64,000 nt of DNA. Source: Laccaria trichodermophora (taxonomy: Eukaryota; Basidiomycota; Agaricomycetes; Agaricales; Hydnangiaceae). The notes beneath the pieces are model-generated. The model was given only the letters and a program-made list of their open reading frames with translations. It was not told where the DNA came from and ran no database searches. Below are positions 30,508 to 41,419 of this stretch, one piece after another. The position numbers and the translations under genes were made by a program. The stretch spans positions 4,711,876 to 4,775,875 of the forward strand of contig JACTVC010000002.1 of assembly GCA_018417955.1 (NCBI GenBank). Reading direction: 5' to 3'. How positions within the stretch are numbered: position 1 is the stretch's first letter; the number at the start of each line of letters is the position of its first letter.

Positions 30508-32042
30508 TCAAGAAAGAAAAGAAGCATCAATTACAATACGTTGTCGCATCCAGGAACGACCAGAATTTTCACAAGGCCCACCTCCAAGAGTCCACCGAAT
30601 ATCACACCCCTCATACGATAAAGCCTTATCCTTCTTCTCTCGTAGAATTGATGGATAAAATGTTAGGGCACCAACAATGACTGGGAGAGCCATGTGTTCA
30701 TCAAAGGAGAAGAATAAGCGGTTTGAATCGCTTGTGTGCCTTGAAGTATGAGGACAGGAAGGATCCACGGTGCAGACATGTGGCCAGAGTTTTTCATCAA
30801 ACGAAAAACCACGTTCTCGGTACCTTGTGCGGAAGATAAGGTAGAGTGGGTCCAAAATGTTCTGTTCAATGAATCTAGGAACCATATTGCCAGCAATAAT
30901 GCGATGTAGATCCAGTATCTGGGATTGTGTAGGAGATACAACCGAATGTGAAAGTTTGTTGGATGTGAGGTCTGGATAGGCGCAAAATATGCCATGCTTG
31001 TTAATATAGTTCATAGTGTGTGTCGAAGAAGAATGGATGATAGCGGTGACAGGAGAAGGGGAAGATGTCATGATCAGATTGACACAAAGGTCACGGTTTG
31101 AGCGATGGGTTAACAAGAGGATGCTTGATACGCATGGGTTGCCAAGATGCACATTGGACCATGTTTCTGTAACCTCGTATTGATCCTCAAGCAAGTCTTG
31201 ATAGAGTTCAAAGGCATGGCGCTGGGGGACATAAATATCGAGGTCATGAGGTTTGAACCCGTTGATGCGTGCCAGGATGGGAAGTAACGCCACCGAACCA
31301 CCAATAACGGCGTTGTATGTGTCTAGCTTCTTCAAGGTTCGAGCATAGCTAAGGCGGAAACCACGTATCAGTGACGCGACCCGGTTACAAACATAGACGT
31401 TGGCTGTATGGTAGAAATAACGCGATGTGTGTCGTAACTTCATAATAACAGGAAGGGGTAGCTGATCATACAGCATGATTAGCTGTTCTTTGTTGAACGT
31501 CAACAAACGAGAAACCGATGGAGTGTAATAACGAGCTAAACAAATATAAATCAGAAGTATGAATGTCTGAATGGAGAGGAAACGTACGAGGCATGTTGAT
31601 TTCTTGGATTTTCGATATGACATCATCCAAATGGCGGATAATGTTGTTGATCTCTCGGGAGTGGTGTTTTGCATATTCCAAGATACTTGACGCTGGCAGA
31701 TTCCACAATTCTGAGCGTGTCAGAAAGTTGAGGACGTGCGTAGGGTTAGACCCAAACAGCAAGCTGGGGGGTCTAGGGCTGATTAAATAATCAGCTTCTA
31801 ATAATTGCATCAGCATGTAGTTGCAGCAAGTCGTTATTAAGAACGCACGGAAACCCAGCATGTCAATTTCATCCAACGTTGTCATGTTGAAGGCATCCAG
31901 ATCGATGGATGATGGTGGGGAAAGTTCTACGCCAACGGCGATAGCGAGTTTAGAAATCTGAGCATGTAAGTCATGCAAAAGACTTACGATGATATTGAGG
32001 ACTTTTAGGTTGATTAGGAGAGCCTTGGATATAAAGAGGCAT
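30508..32042 (-). CDS. F-box-like plus nucleotidyltransferase-like protein, left copy
   Basis: Three exons: ATG at 32,042, introns 31,927-31,987 (61 bp, GTAAGT..TAG) and 31,536-31,587 (52 bp, GTACGT..TAG); about 473 residues. Splicing gives MPLYIQGSPNQPKSPQYHQL, and exon 2 joins exon 3 as EINMPPRYYTPS. Exon 3 opens with an F-box-like stretch (YDQLPLPVIMKLRHTSRYFY, about 145-165). Then VIGGSVALLPILARI..HDLDIYVP (about 206-233) fits the G[GS]..DxD signature of the nucleotidyltransferase fold. Inference: an SCF-type adaptor fused to a DNA polymerase-beta-like fold; activity is unproven. The mirror copy at 41,420-42,954 is intact too. Confidence 0.65.
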
Positions 32043-32941
32043 TGAAAAGACGATGCAGAGGACACAGGTTAGCCAGGTTACACTCATGAGATATATATGC
32101 GCATTGACGTTCCACATGCAGGGACAACCAAGAAAAGAATATTGAGAAATTTATGACATGGAGTCGAAAATTTCAAGGAGGCCTGAGGAATCGGAGACGA
32201 AGATGCCGTGAATAAACTGGTGAGAGACGTTCTCTCACACATTCACGGCAATACCATAATCCATACCATCGGTACGTAACCCAGTACAAAGATGTCAAAA
32301 TTTAAATAAAGGTAGAAAGCCGAGTCAGCTTGAAGACCGAAGAATAATCACGTTCAAGCAAGGCTAGTACAGGGACAGTTACAGCTAATACAAGTATAGC
32401 TAGTACAATGACAGTTACAGCTAACAACAACGTTTAGGTAATGCTCCACTCGGTGAATTTATTTAGGTTTAGATCCAGAGGTATAGTACCTGACGGCCAT
32501 AAATTCTGTGGTTGATACTGCCAATCAACATATAAGAAGGGATGTCTCATGACAAACAGAGACAGTTTATCGTCAATAAAAGAGGTATATAAAATAGAAC
32601 AAGCAAGACCGAGTGCTAATCATACTTTAGCTTTTGAAAGTTGATCGACGAGACGGTTGAAAGGCCGATCAACATGAAAAGCACAGGGTCGGTTGACAGA
32701 ATATATCATACGTCTCACACAAATTTGAAGTTTCAATGGGTGCTACTAAATACAGCCTCATTTTGACAGAATAGGTATAGACAGAAGGGTTGTTAGGACC
32801 AAGGAATATTTGTTCAAGTATATGATGGTGACTAGGGATCAAGCATGTTCCCATGCATTAGCAACCCTTGAATGAAATTGACAAGCAATTGTATGCGTAT
32901 TCACAAGTTTTGTTGCTTAGGCATTCACATATACTTTCAAC
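32043..32941. promoter_or_regulatory. Divergent intergenic region
   Basis: Separates the F-box/nucleotidyltransferase gene (minus) from the gene at 32,942 (plus), so it should hold both promoters. It carries the strong hairpin at 32,205-32,249 and a short repeat (acagttacagctaa with gctagtaca) near 32,370-32,430. I found no coding support; open frames around 32.7-33.1 kb on the minus strand are shadows. Confidence 0.5.
32205..32249. repeat. 45-nt two-step hairpin
   Basis: Outer stem gccgtgaat/attcacggc and inner stem gtgagaga/tctctcac with loop cgt. All paired positions are perfect, with two unpaired bases on one side and six on the other. It lies about 165 bp upstream of the start codon at 32,042. 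It could be a protein-binding dyad or a structured leader; no family recognised. Confidence 0.7.
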
Positions 32942-34119
32942 ATGGATGCATTCTACGACAACGATGAAGCCAGTGAGTAGAGCATATTTACTGCCATTGT
33001 GACTGAAAACCAAAAATCCATAGGAGATCTTCTTGAATTCGTAACCAAGGCACGCATTGAGAAAGGCCCAAAGGTCTGTCAACTATTGACCTTCGATGAG
33101 GTTAGCAGCGCCTACCTTAGAAGTTCGATGAGTCTACTAATTGACGATATGTAGAAAGATGGGATGGCACCATACGCATTTGTGCAATCCATGGAGAAAC
33201 CTCATTGCTGGAAGCTTGTAAGGATTGAACAGAACACGCAAGAACAAGAGGAAGTCGTCCTACGTATCCAAGGAATCATATGTGACAAGAGCATACCGCC
33301 AATTAAAAGGCCATTTGAAATGTACGTTGATGATACTAAAGTCTGTGGTGCCTTCTCAACATATATATACATAGAGAGTCACGAGGCCGGAAATATCTAC
33401 GTCAAAGCATTATGCTTACAGGATTCGGTTCAGACATAATGAAGAAAGCCATTGAGAATATACATTACATCCATGGGTTATTCAATCAGGAATTCACGCA
33501 AGGAGAACTCGAGGCTTGGACACCTGGAAGATTCGGCCAGTTTGATGCTATCGACATATCGAACCGCTACTTCACCAGACGGAGTGACATGAATGGAGAG
33601 ATGCCAATCCAATTCAGTCGTGCTATTGATCCAGATGATATATTGACAAATGCGTTATCAAATGACTTCGTTCATATTCAAGAGAATGTTGTAGAGTATT
33701 ACGAGGCTGTAAAGAAGGACAACAAAATCAAGTGAGTATATTTCTACTTCTTTGGAAGAATGACTTATAACGATGGTTATAGATATATAGATATCAATCC
33801 TGGACGTATTCAGAGGGGAGACGTTTTGGAAATTCAAGCTTCATTTATGGTTGTACCACTAAAAGCCAAGAAATTCAAAATGCTTATCGTGCTAAGAGCG
33901 ATTACACTTTTAGACAACAGCGCTACCAAAGTGAGTAAAATTTTATTGCCTTACAAGCTTTACTAAAATACTTTTGGTGACCAGAACGCAACTATTTCAC
34001 GACAAATGAGTGGACAGGAAGTACGTCGCATCAGCCAGACCCTAAAGAGAAAGACAGGATACAGTGAGGATGAGGATGTAGAAATGCGTGACAAGGTTAG
34101 AAGGATGCATATTGATTAA
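32942..34119 (+). pseudogene. Agaricomycete-specific protein with internal frameshift, left copy
   Basis: ATG at 32,942 (MDAFYDNDEA). Introns 32,973-33,023, 33,101-33,154, 33,732-33,782 and 33,931-33,984; TAA at 34,117-34,119. Pieces: DLLEFVTKARIEKGPKVCQL, WKLVRIEQNTQEQEEVVLRI, GAFSTYIYIESHEAGNIYVK, then GFGSDIMKKAIENIHYIHGL, GDVLEIQASFMVVPLKAKKF and a basic tail. I recognise a large agaricomycete family of unknown function. Between YVKAL and the GFGSD segment the frame slips by one base near 33,408-33,412. The same slip is in the other arm, so it predates any duplication or is a shared base-calling error. Otherwise all exons join in frame. Confidence 0.6.
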
Positions 34120-34197
34120 AATGTATGGTCTATGGAGACTACACATATGATTTACGTTGTGAATGTGGGCTAATTATGAGGCTAACAAAGGCAGATA

Positions 34198-34390
34198 GAC
34201 TTTGATGAATCAATGTGATTTACTTTTTTTTTCGTTGATAAATTATACTTCTTTACATTGATAGTATACCAATCGCCCCGGCAAGGCCGGAGCATGATTG
34301 GTATACTATCAATGTAAAGAAGTATAGTTAGTTGCATTGAAGTAAAAAGGAAGCCAAAAAAAAAGTAAATCCCATTGATTCATCTAAGTC
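34198..34390. mobile_element. MITE-like foldback element, left copy
   Basis: A 193-bp inverted repeat. The outer arms start gactttgatgaatcaatg and end cattgattcatctaagtc, each followed inward by gatttac/gtaaat and T/A runs. An inner perfect 30-bp stem occupies 34,245-34,274 and 34,296-34,325, and the loop itself contains ccggc-aag-gccgg. No coding capacity and no obvious target-site duplication. It lies just downstream of the gene ending at 34,119, so it could also affect transcript ends. Confidence 0.7.
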
Positions 34391-34696
34391 CTTCAGCCAA
34401 ATAGAGCAATAATGAGGCCACAAGGTGAGCGCAGCGAGAACGCTGCAAGCAGAAGCCAGGAGCGCAAGCCATGACACGTGACAACCATGAGATATGATGA
34501 CAAAGCATACCATGGATCGATAATGCTCTGGAAATGTTGAGGGATGTTTCTAGGACAGGGCTAGCAAACAAATTGAGGAGAGAGAGAGCAGAGGCATCAC
34601 TATTCATATGCTAAGGGTGCTAAAAGCAAATGTCAAGCAAAGATTTGGTAGATTTGACTAGAAAATATGACGAAGAGGATGAGGCATTCAACCGTG
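34391..34696. other. Spacer between foldback and LTR cap
   Basis: No supported gene; the two short minus-strand frames (75 and 61 codons) have no recognisable features. A short GA run lies near 34,575. Confidence 0.35.
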
Positions 34697-34810
34697 GGAA
34701 GAAATCATTTTCGTGGGAGAAAGTCAAATTTCAGCGTTACCGCGCTGAAAAAAGTCTCGAGATCCCGGGTAATAAACGAGTCTCTTCGTAAACTCAGAGG
34801 ACTCGTAATA
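34697..34810 (-). repeat. LTR-like cap at inner end of left arm
   Basis: 114 bp from tgggaagaaatcatt to ggactcgtaata, closely matching the repeats at 1,252 and 1,437. It is the innermost shared sequence of the palindrome. Its hairpin (34,729-34,750) has stem tttcagcg/cgctgaaa with loop ttaccg. Confidence 0.8.
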
Positions 34811-37800
34811 TCGTCTATGTACACCAGGCAGAATATCCACAGGTAAGGGGCAAGAATCCCTTGCATTACCCTCTGAAAGATTGATGGACCATTACGCAGG
34901 CCAAAGGGCATCCGCTTGAATTGGAATAAGCCCCGATGAGTCCGGAACGCGGTTTTCTCCACATCGTCTTCATCCAATTCGAGCTGTGTAAACCCTGACA
35001 GCGCATCTAGGGACGACAGTACTTGTGCTCCTGAGAGTGAAGATAGGATCTCAGATTGTCTTGGGATCGGAAATTCGTCCGGAATCATAACAGCGTTGAG
35101 TTTCCGGTAGTCCACGCAAAATCTCGGTTTCCCGTTGCGATATGCGATAACCACAGGCGCGCTCCACGGACTTTTCGAAGGCTCGATCACCTCCTGCTCA
35201 AACCACTTGTCCATCTGTTCATCCATAACTCGACGTTTCTCTGGGGAACTGCCGTACATTGGGACTGCGATTGGGACTTGACCGTCTACGGTGCGGATAT
35301 GGACTTTCGTTGGCAGGTGACCCAGACGTCCGTCGAAACCAAACGCTTTCTGACGCTTTCGCAGCATCTCCCAAGCTGTTTCCTTCAGGTGGTCGGGTAG
35401 GGAACCTACATCGATCAACTCTTCCATTTTGGAGGACGGATAAGTAGTGAGGTCCGGCATCGCGGCTGTCTTGGGGCCGTAGTCCTCCTCTTCGTTCGTA
35501 TCGTCCTGTTTGGTAACCCCTGAAGCGGCCGTAGGGTTCGCGTCTGCGGACAATTGAGCCCCTATTATCCCAGCTACCGCTAGAGCATGACTTGCGAAGG
35601 CTTGGAACTTCTCCTCTGAAGATGGCTTATCGAAAAACGTGTCCGGATCATGGAGTGTGCCTATGATTTCACCCCGGCGAACGTATCGCGGTTGGTCAGT
35701 AGGGTTGGCTACGGGGATCCACGGGTTCCTGGACGAAATAAGAGTGTTAGGGACAGCGAAGAAGGAATCGTTAGCATTGGCTAGTAAGTTTTTTTGCACG
35801 AGCCATTCCTTATCCTCGTCCAGTTGACCTTCCACCCTAATCCTCCGAGTCTGGTGGGGCTTTAGCAGGTAATCCTCAGCTGCTCGAACTGTCTGCTGCT
35901 CGATACCGAATTTAATCTTTCGACGTAGTCGCCGAGCTTTATTACGGCGGTGGGTCTTTGCGCGCGCGAACTTGCTCGCAAGAAGAGAGCTTTGCCTCAT
36001 CCTATCAAAGTCCGGTGACCTGTCCACTCTCATTGCGGATATTTCGTGTGTAGTCCCTGCAAAGTTAACCTTCGTACCTGACTCCACGTTCCTTGTCACT
36101 CCGACTTCGTAGTTGACCTGGTAGTCTTCGCCCAAGAGAATTGGGACTGTCATCTTGGGGACTATGTAGGCCTCTGCTTCCGATTCGACGATTTCTCCTG
36201 TTAACGTCTCCATGAAGATAGGTATCCTGACGTAACCTCTAAGACTTTCGTCTTTATCGGTGAGTTGCCAAAGTTGCATCTTCATCCCTTGTTGCATCCG
36301 TGGAGCCCTCTTGAGTGACTGGTAGAATTCCTCAGATATCAAAGTGACATCCGTGCACGAGTCAAGCCGCAAATTGACTCTCGCATTCTCAAGGCCAGCT
36401 ACCCATCCTTTGGTAGAAAGGACTGAGACTCCTAAAGCGGAGAAGCCTGGTGGAGTCTGGCGTTTTCTGCGTAGTCGAATCGGTTTAGCATCCGCTGGGG
36501 GGGGAGGCAGGTTCATCTGTATTGGTGGAACCTCGATATGTTCCGAATTAGAGGTATGATAAGCTTCCCTCTGCCTAGAGAGTTCTGGGCTATTCCGTCC
36601 CGATGGGGCTTCTAACAAGTCGTCCTCGTCTTCTTCATCCATGTGTACCAACAGATGCTTTGGAGATTTAGGTTTCTCCCGCTGAGCGATGAAGTCTTCA
36701 TCCTCCTCCTCCTCAACCGTTACTGGCTCGTGCACTTTTCGCTTAGGAATGTCGCTTGGCTCAGTTGGTGTTCCTTGATGCGTGGCGCTCGGTGTGGGGT
36801 GTTTGGTCCTGGGTAAGTCTTCCTCTGTAGCTTCCAAATCGTCGGCCTGATACATCAGGAGTGCTGCGCTCCTAGGGCGCTGGCGTTCCTCGATCCAATA
36901 CTCGTCTTCCACTTCCTCTATCTCCGGCTTCCTAAACGTCGGAGAGGTTTCCTCGGGCTTACATCCTTCTGGCGTTTGAATGAACGAACTCTTCAGGATT
37001 GCCGCGTCAAAACCCTGGTTCAATTTCGAGGTATCGACTTGTATCGAAGCGACTCTTTGAGACAGTAGGATGCTGTAAGCGGTGTGATAATACTCGTCTT
37101 CCTTTTCTGATGCGACTGAGTAGCTCGATTTCGACGTCTTCTCCATGTACACGTCATGGTCGGGACATTCTTTATCCCAGTGATTGTTACTACCACAGCA
37201 CTTGCACGGTGAAGGAGGCAAACGGCCCATCTTGGTTGTAACATGGTCATTTTTTGAAAACATGTATCCCCCTGGGGGAGGTGCGCGTTGTCTCCTTTTC
37301 ATGACCTGGAAGACCACAGCTAAGACTTGATTCTCTCTATCCAGGGCCTCGTTGGGAGATGTGGTTTCTGTTGAGAAGACTTCTTTTAACGGCTCTCCGG
37401 GGGCCTCGGTCTCCGGATGTCCCTCTGTAACATGAACTCGTTTATTCTGAGGAAAGTTGTACTGAAATTTAGGTTTCTCTAACGAATACCCCATCCTTCT
37501 CAGAGTGGGGACCAAGTTTTCCGCGGTGATCGCCGAGGTATTCTGGCTCTTCGAGATGGCTAACAATGATTCCTCATGCTCGACTGCTTTTGAGTATAGC
37601 ATCGATGAGGATTTGATGTTTTCAAGGACTAGGATAGTTCGCCATGATAGCGGCGCCCTTGACATTACTAAGTGTACCTCCAAGGGTCCTCCGTCGTCAG
37701 ATTTCACCAACATTCGGGTGTACATGATGCGACGCGTTATAAATGTCTTGGGTAACTCTTTTTCGTGACCAGGCTGCCTGAAGTATTGCTGTTTATACGC

Positions 37801-38616
37801 TTCGCCAATGTCGAATTGCCACTTGTGTCCCAGGTATTTCTCCTTGATACCTTTGAGATAATCCACCCAATGGCCTCTCATTTGTGATTGCTCAGTATAG
37901 GATAACGTAGCGAACCAATTCTGCACGTCTGACCCCTCCTTCAATTTCAACCAGAGCCAGTAACCCAAAGCGGACGGTATGTAGCCCCCCAGTGATGCTT
38001 GCTGCTGGACCTTCCAGAAGTATTCGATGGCTGTATCGGGATCGCCGTCCCAGGTGGGTAAATCTTCTTGTTTCAACTTGCTATCTATAGTAGGTGCGAT
38101 TCTACCGTAGGGGATCTCAACGCTCTCTTTCGACTGGTTACGATGCCTATGTCTTGAGCGCGACGCACGGCTCGAGAACGACGAATGAGTGGTGGAGCTG
38201 GCACTGCTTCCTCCGCCACCTTCTCCATCGCTGTCATCAGGATCCCTCTTGCGTCGATGATGGCGCGGTTTGGGAGTGGATGATCGTCTCCGCCTAGGCT
38301 TTGGAGTCCTAGAGCGTCTATGGCCTCTGCGGCTCCTATTGGACCTTCCTCTTCCTTCGTCGCTGTTGCTCGATGATTCCGGATCCGAATCATCTGCGCC
38401 TCGTCTTCCCCGACGCTCCTGGGGCTCACTATGACGGCTGACTGATCGCTCGCTGGGCTGAGTCTGTGACGTTGGCTTCACGGCCTCCTTTCTGATATCC
38501 CTCTTGACCTCATTATTCGCCAGGTGGGGCGGATCTTCCCTTCCGCTCCATTGCCTAACATTGCTTGTACTCGGCGGCAGAGGGGTGGCAATTCCTACTA
38601 AAATGTTCGTTTCCAC
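34705..38616 (-). pseudogene. Ty3/gypsy-like gag-protease-RT, truncated at the RT active site
   Basis: 1,303-codon frame filling the palindrome spacer. Arg/Ser-rich N terminus; gag domain from LPTWDGDPDTAIEYFWKVQQ (~186); CCHC knuckle C-x2-C-x4-H-x4-C (~470); aspartic protease site reading LDSCTD (~750) where D-S/T-G is usual; RT with VDYRKLNAV (~1,165), FQFKRMPFGLRNGPS and the catalytic YIDD at 1,266-1,269. Directly after YIDDI the frame enters the inverted LTR cap and adds the same kind of 33-residue tail (TSPLSL..) as element 1. RNase H and integrase are missing. The start is a GTG; no ATG lies in frame between it and the LTR. Non-autonomous, single copy in this window. Confidence 0.85.
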
Positions 38617-38651
38617 CGTCGGTGGCTTAGTGGTCCCCGGCTGTTTCGACC

Positions 38652-38766
38652 TATTACGAGTCCTCTGAGTTTACGAAGAGACTCGTTTATTACCCGGGAT
38701 CTCGAGACTTTTTTCAGCGCGGTAACGCTGAAATTTGACTTTCTCCCACGAAAATGATTTCTTCCC
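38652..38766 (+). repeat. LTR-like cap at inner end of right arm
   Basis: Exact reverse complement of 34,697-34,810, so the two caps around the gag-RT frame are inverted, unlike the direct LTRs of an intact Ty3/gypsy element. Beyond it outward, the arm sequence is host-like flank. Confidence 0.8.
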
Positions 38767-39071
38767 ACGGTTGAATGCCTCATCCTCTTCGTCATATTTT
38801 CTAGTCAAATCTACCAAATCTTTGCTTGACATTTGCTTTTAGCACCCTTAGCATATGAATAGTGATGCCTCTGCTCTCTCTCTCCTCAATTTGTTTGCTA
38901 GCCCTGTCCTAGAAACATCCCTCAACATTTCCAGAGCATTATCGATCCATGGTATGCTTTGTCATCATATCTCATGGTTGTCACGTGTCATGGCTTGCGC
39001 TCCTGGCTTCTGCTTGCAGCGTTCTCGCTGCGCTCACCTTGTGGCCTCATTATTGCTCTATTTGGCTGAAG

Positions 39072-39264
39072 GACTTAGATGAATCAATGGGATTTACTTT
39101 TTTTTTGGCTTCCTTTTTACTTCAATGCAACTAACTATACTTCTTTACATTGATAGTATACCAATCATGCTCCGGCCTTGCCGGGGCGATTGGTATACTA
39201 TCAATGTAAAGAAGTATAATTTATCAACGAAAAAAAAAGTAAATCACATTGATTCATCAAAGTC
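39072..39264. mobile_element. MITE-like foldback element, right copy
   Basis: Mirror of 34,198-34,390, with the inner 30-bp stem at 39,137-39,166 and 39,188-39,217. Sequence is the same in both arms by inspection. Confidence 0.7.
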
Positions 39265-39342
39265 TATCTGCCTTTGTTAGCCTCATAATTAGCCCACATT
39301 CACAACGTAAATCATATGTGTAGTCTCCATAGACCATACATT

Positions 39343-40520
39343 TTAATCAATATGCATCCTTCTAACCTTGTCACGCATTTCTACATCCTCATCCTCACTG
39401 TATCCTGTCTTTCTCTTTAGGGTCTGGCTGATGCGACGTACTTCCTGTCCACTCATTTGTCGTGAAATAGTTGCGTTCTGGTCACCAAAAGTATTTTAGT
39501 AAAGCTTGTAAGGCAATAAAATTTTACTCACTTTGGTAGCGCTGTTGTCTAAAAGTGTAATCGCTCTTAGCACGATAAGCATTTTGAATTTCTTGGCTTT
39601 TAGTGGTACAACCATAAATGAAGCTTGAATTTCCAAAACGTCTCCCCTCTGAATACGTCCAGGATTGATATCTATATATCTATAACCATCGTTATAAGTC
39701 ATTCTTCCAAAGAAGTAGAAATATACTCACTTGATTTTGTTGTCCTTCTTTACAGCCTCGTAATACTCTACAACATTCTCTTGAATATGAACGAAGTCAT
39801 TTGATAACGCATTTGTCAATATATCATCTGGATCAATAGCACGACTGAATTGGATTGGCATCTCTCCATTCATGTCACTCCGTCTGGTGAAGTAGCGGTT
39901 CGATATGTCGATAGCATCAAACTGGCCGAATCTTCCAGGTGTCCAAGCCTCGAGTTCTCCTTGCGTGAATTCCTGATTGAATAACCCATGGATGTAATGT
40001 ATATTCTCAATGGCTTTCTTCATTATGTCTGAACCGAATCCTGTAAGCATAATGCTTTGACGTAGATATTTCCGGCCTCGTGACTCTCTATGTATATATA
40101 TGTTGAGAAGGCACCACAGACTTTAGTATCATCAACGTACATTTCAAATGGCCTTTTAATTGGCGGTATGCTCTTGTCACATATGATTCCTTGGATACGT
40201 AGGACGACTTCCTCTTGTTCTTGCGTGTTCTGTTCAATCCTTACAAGCTTCCAGCAATGAGGTTTCTCCATGGATTGCACAAATGCGTATGGTGCCATCC
40301 CATCTTTCTACATATCGTCAATTAGTAGACTCATCGAACTTCTAAGGTAGGCGCTGCTAACCTCATCGAAGGTCAATAGTTGACAGACCTTTGGGCCTTT
40401 CTCAATGCGTGCCTTGGTTACGAATTCAAGAAGATCTCCTATGGATTTTTGGTTTTCAGTCACAATGGCAGTAAATATGCTCTACTCACTGGCTTCATCG
40501 TTGTCGTAGAATGCATCCAT
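39343..40520 (-). pseudogene. Agaricomycete-specific protein with internal frameshift, right copy
   Basis: Mirror of the gene at 32,942-34,119: ATG at 40,520, same four introns, same one-base frame slip near 40,050, TAA at 39,343. No arm-specific change seen. Confidence 0.6.
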
Positions 40521-41419
40521 GTTGAAAGTATATGTGAATGCCTAAGCAACAAAACTTGTGAATACGCATACAATTGCTTGTCAATTTCATTCAAGGGTTG
40601 CTAATGCATGGGAACATGCTTGATCCCTAGTCACCATCATATACTTGAACAAATATTCCTTGGTCCTAACAACCCTTCTGTCTATACCTATTCTGTCAAA
40701 ATGAGGCTGTATTTAGTAGCACCCATTGAAACTTCAAATTTGTGTGAGACGTATGATATATTCTGTCAACCGACCCTGTGCTTTTCATGTTGATCGGCCT
40801 TTCAACCGTCTCGTCGATCAACTTTCAAAAGCTAAAGTATGATTAGCACTCGGTCTTGCTTGTTCTATTTTATATACCTCTTTTATTGACGATAAACTGT
40901 CTCTGTTTGTCATGAGACATCCCTTCTTATATGTTGATTGGCAGTATCAACCACAGAATTTATGGCCGTCAGGTACTATACCTCTGGATCTAAACCTAAA
41001 TAAATTCACCGAGTGGAGCATTACCTAAACGTTGTTGTTAGCTGTAACTGTCATTGTACTAGCTATACTTGTATTAGCTGTAACTGTCCCTGTACTAGCC
41101 TTGCTTGAACGTGATTATTCTTCGGTCTTCAAGCTGACTCGGCTTTCTACCTTTATTTAAATTTTGACATCTTTGTACTGGGTTACGTACCGATGGTATG
41201 GATTATGGTATTGCCGTGAATGTGTGAGAGAACGTCTCTCACCAGTTTATTCACGGCATCTTCGTCTCCGATTCCTCAGGCCTCCTTGAAATTTTCGACT
41301 CCATGTCATAAATTTCTCAATATTCTTTTCTTGGTTGTCCCTGCATGTGGAACGTCAATGCGCATATATATCTCATGAGTGTAACCTGGCTAACCTGTGT
41401 CCTCTGCATCGTCTTTTCA
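40521..41419. promoter_or_regulatory. Divergent intergenic region, right copy
   Basis: Mirror of 32,043-32,941, including the two-step hairpin at 41,213-41,257. No gene supported. Confidence 0.5.

Larger units (their letters stand above)
9477..34810 (+). repeat. Left arm of giant inverted repeat
   Basis: This stretch is the near-exact reverse complement of 38,652-64,000. Mirror positions sum to 73,462 near the centre, 73,461 at 25-30 kb, about 73,471 at 22.2-23.2 kb, 73,482 at 16-19.5 kb and 73,480 at 12-15.5 kb, so small indels accumulate outward. The inner end is at 34,810, after the bases actcgtaata. The outer end given here is only where the partner arm leaves the window; the true end is not visible. 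The arm carries one copy of each gene from the Helitron inward. Differences are mostly 1-2 bp indels with a few SNPs. Confidence 0.95.

Noticed and set aside
34328..34607. Short minus-strand frames of 61 and 75 codons beside the foldback
   Set aside because: No recognisable features or exon context; part of the frame lies inside the foldback.
34705..38616. DIRS-type element, because its terminal repeats are inverted
   Set aside because: The gag, aspartic protease and RT are of Ty3/gypsy type and no tyrosine recombinase or internal complementary region is seen; inverted LTR pieces from truncation fit better.
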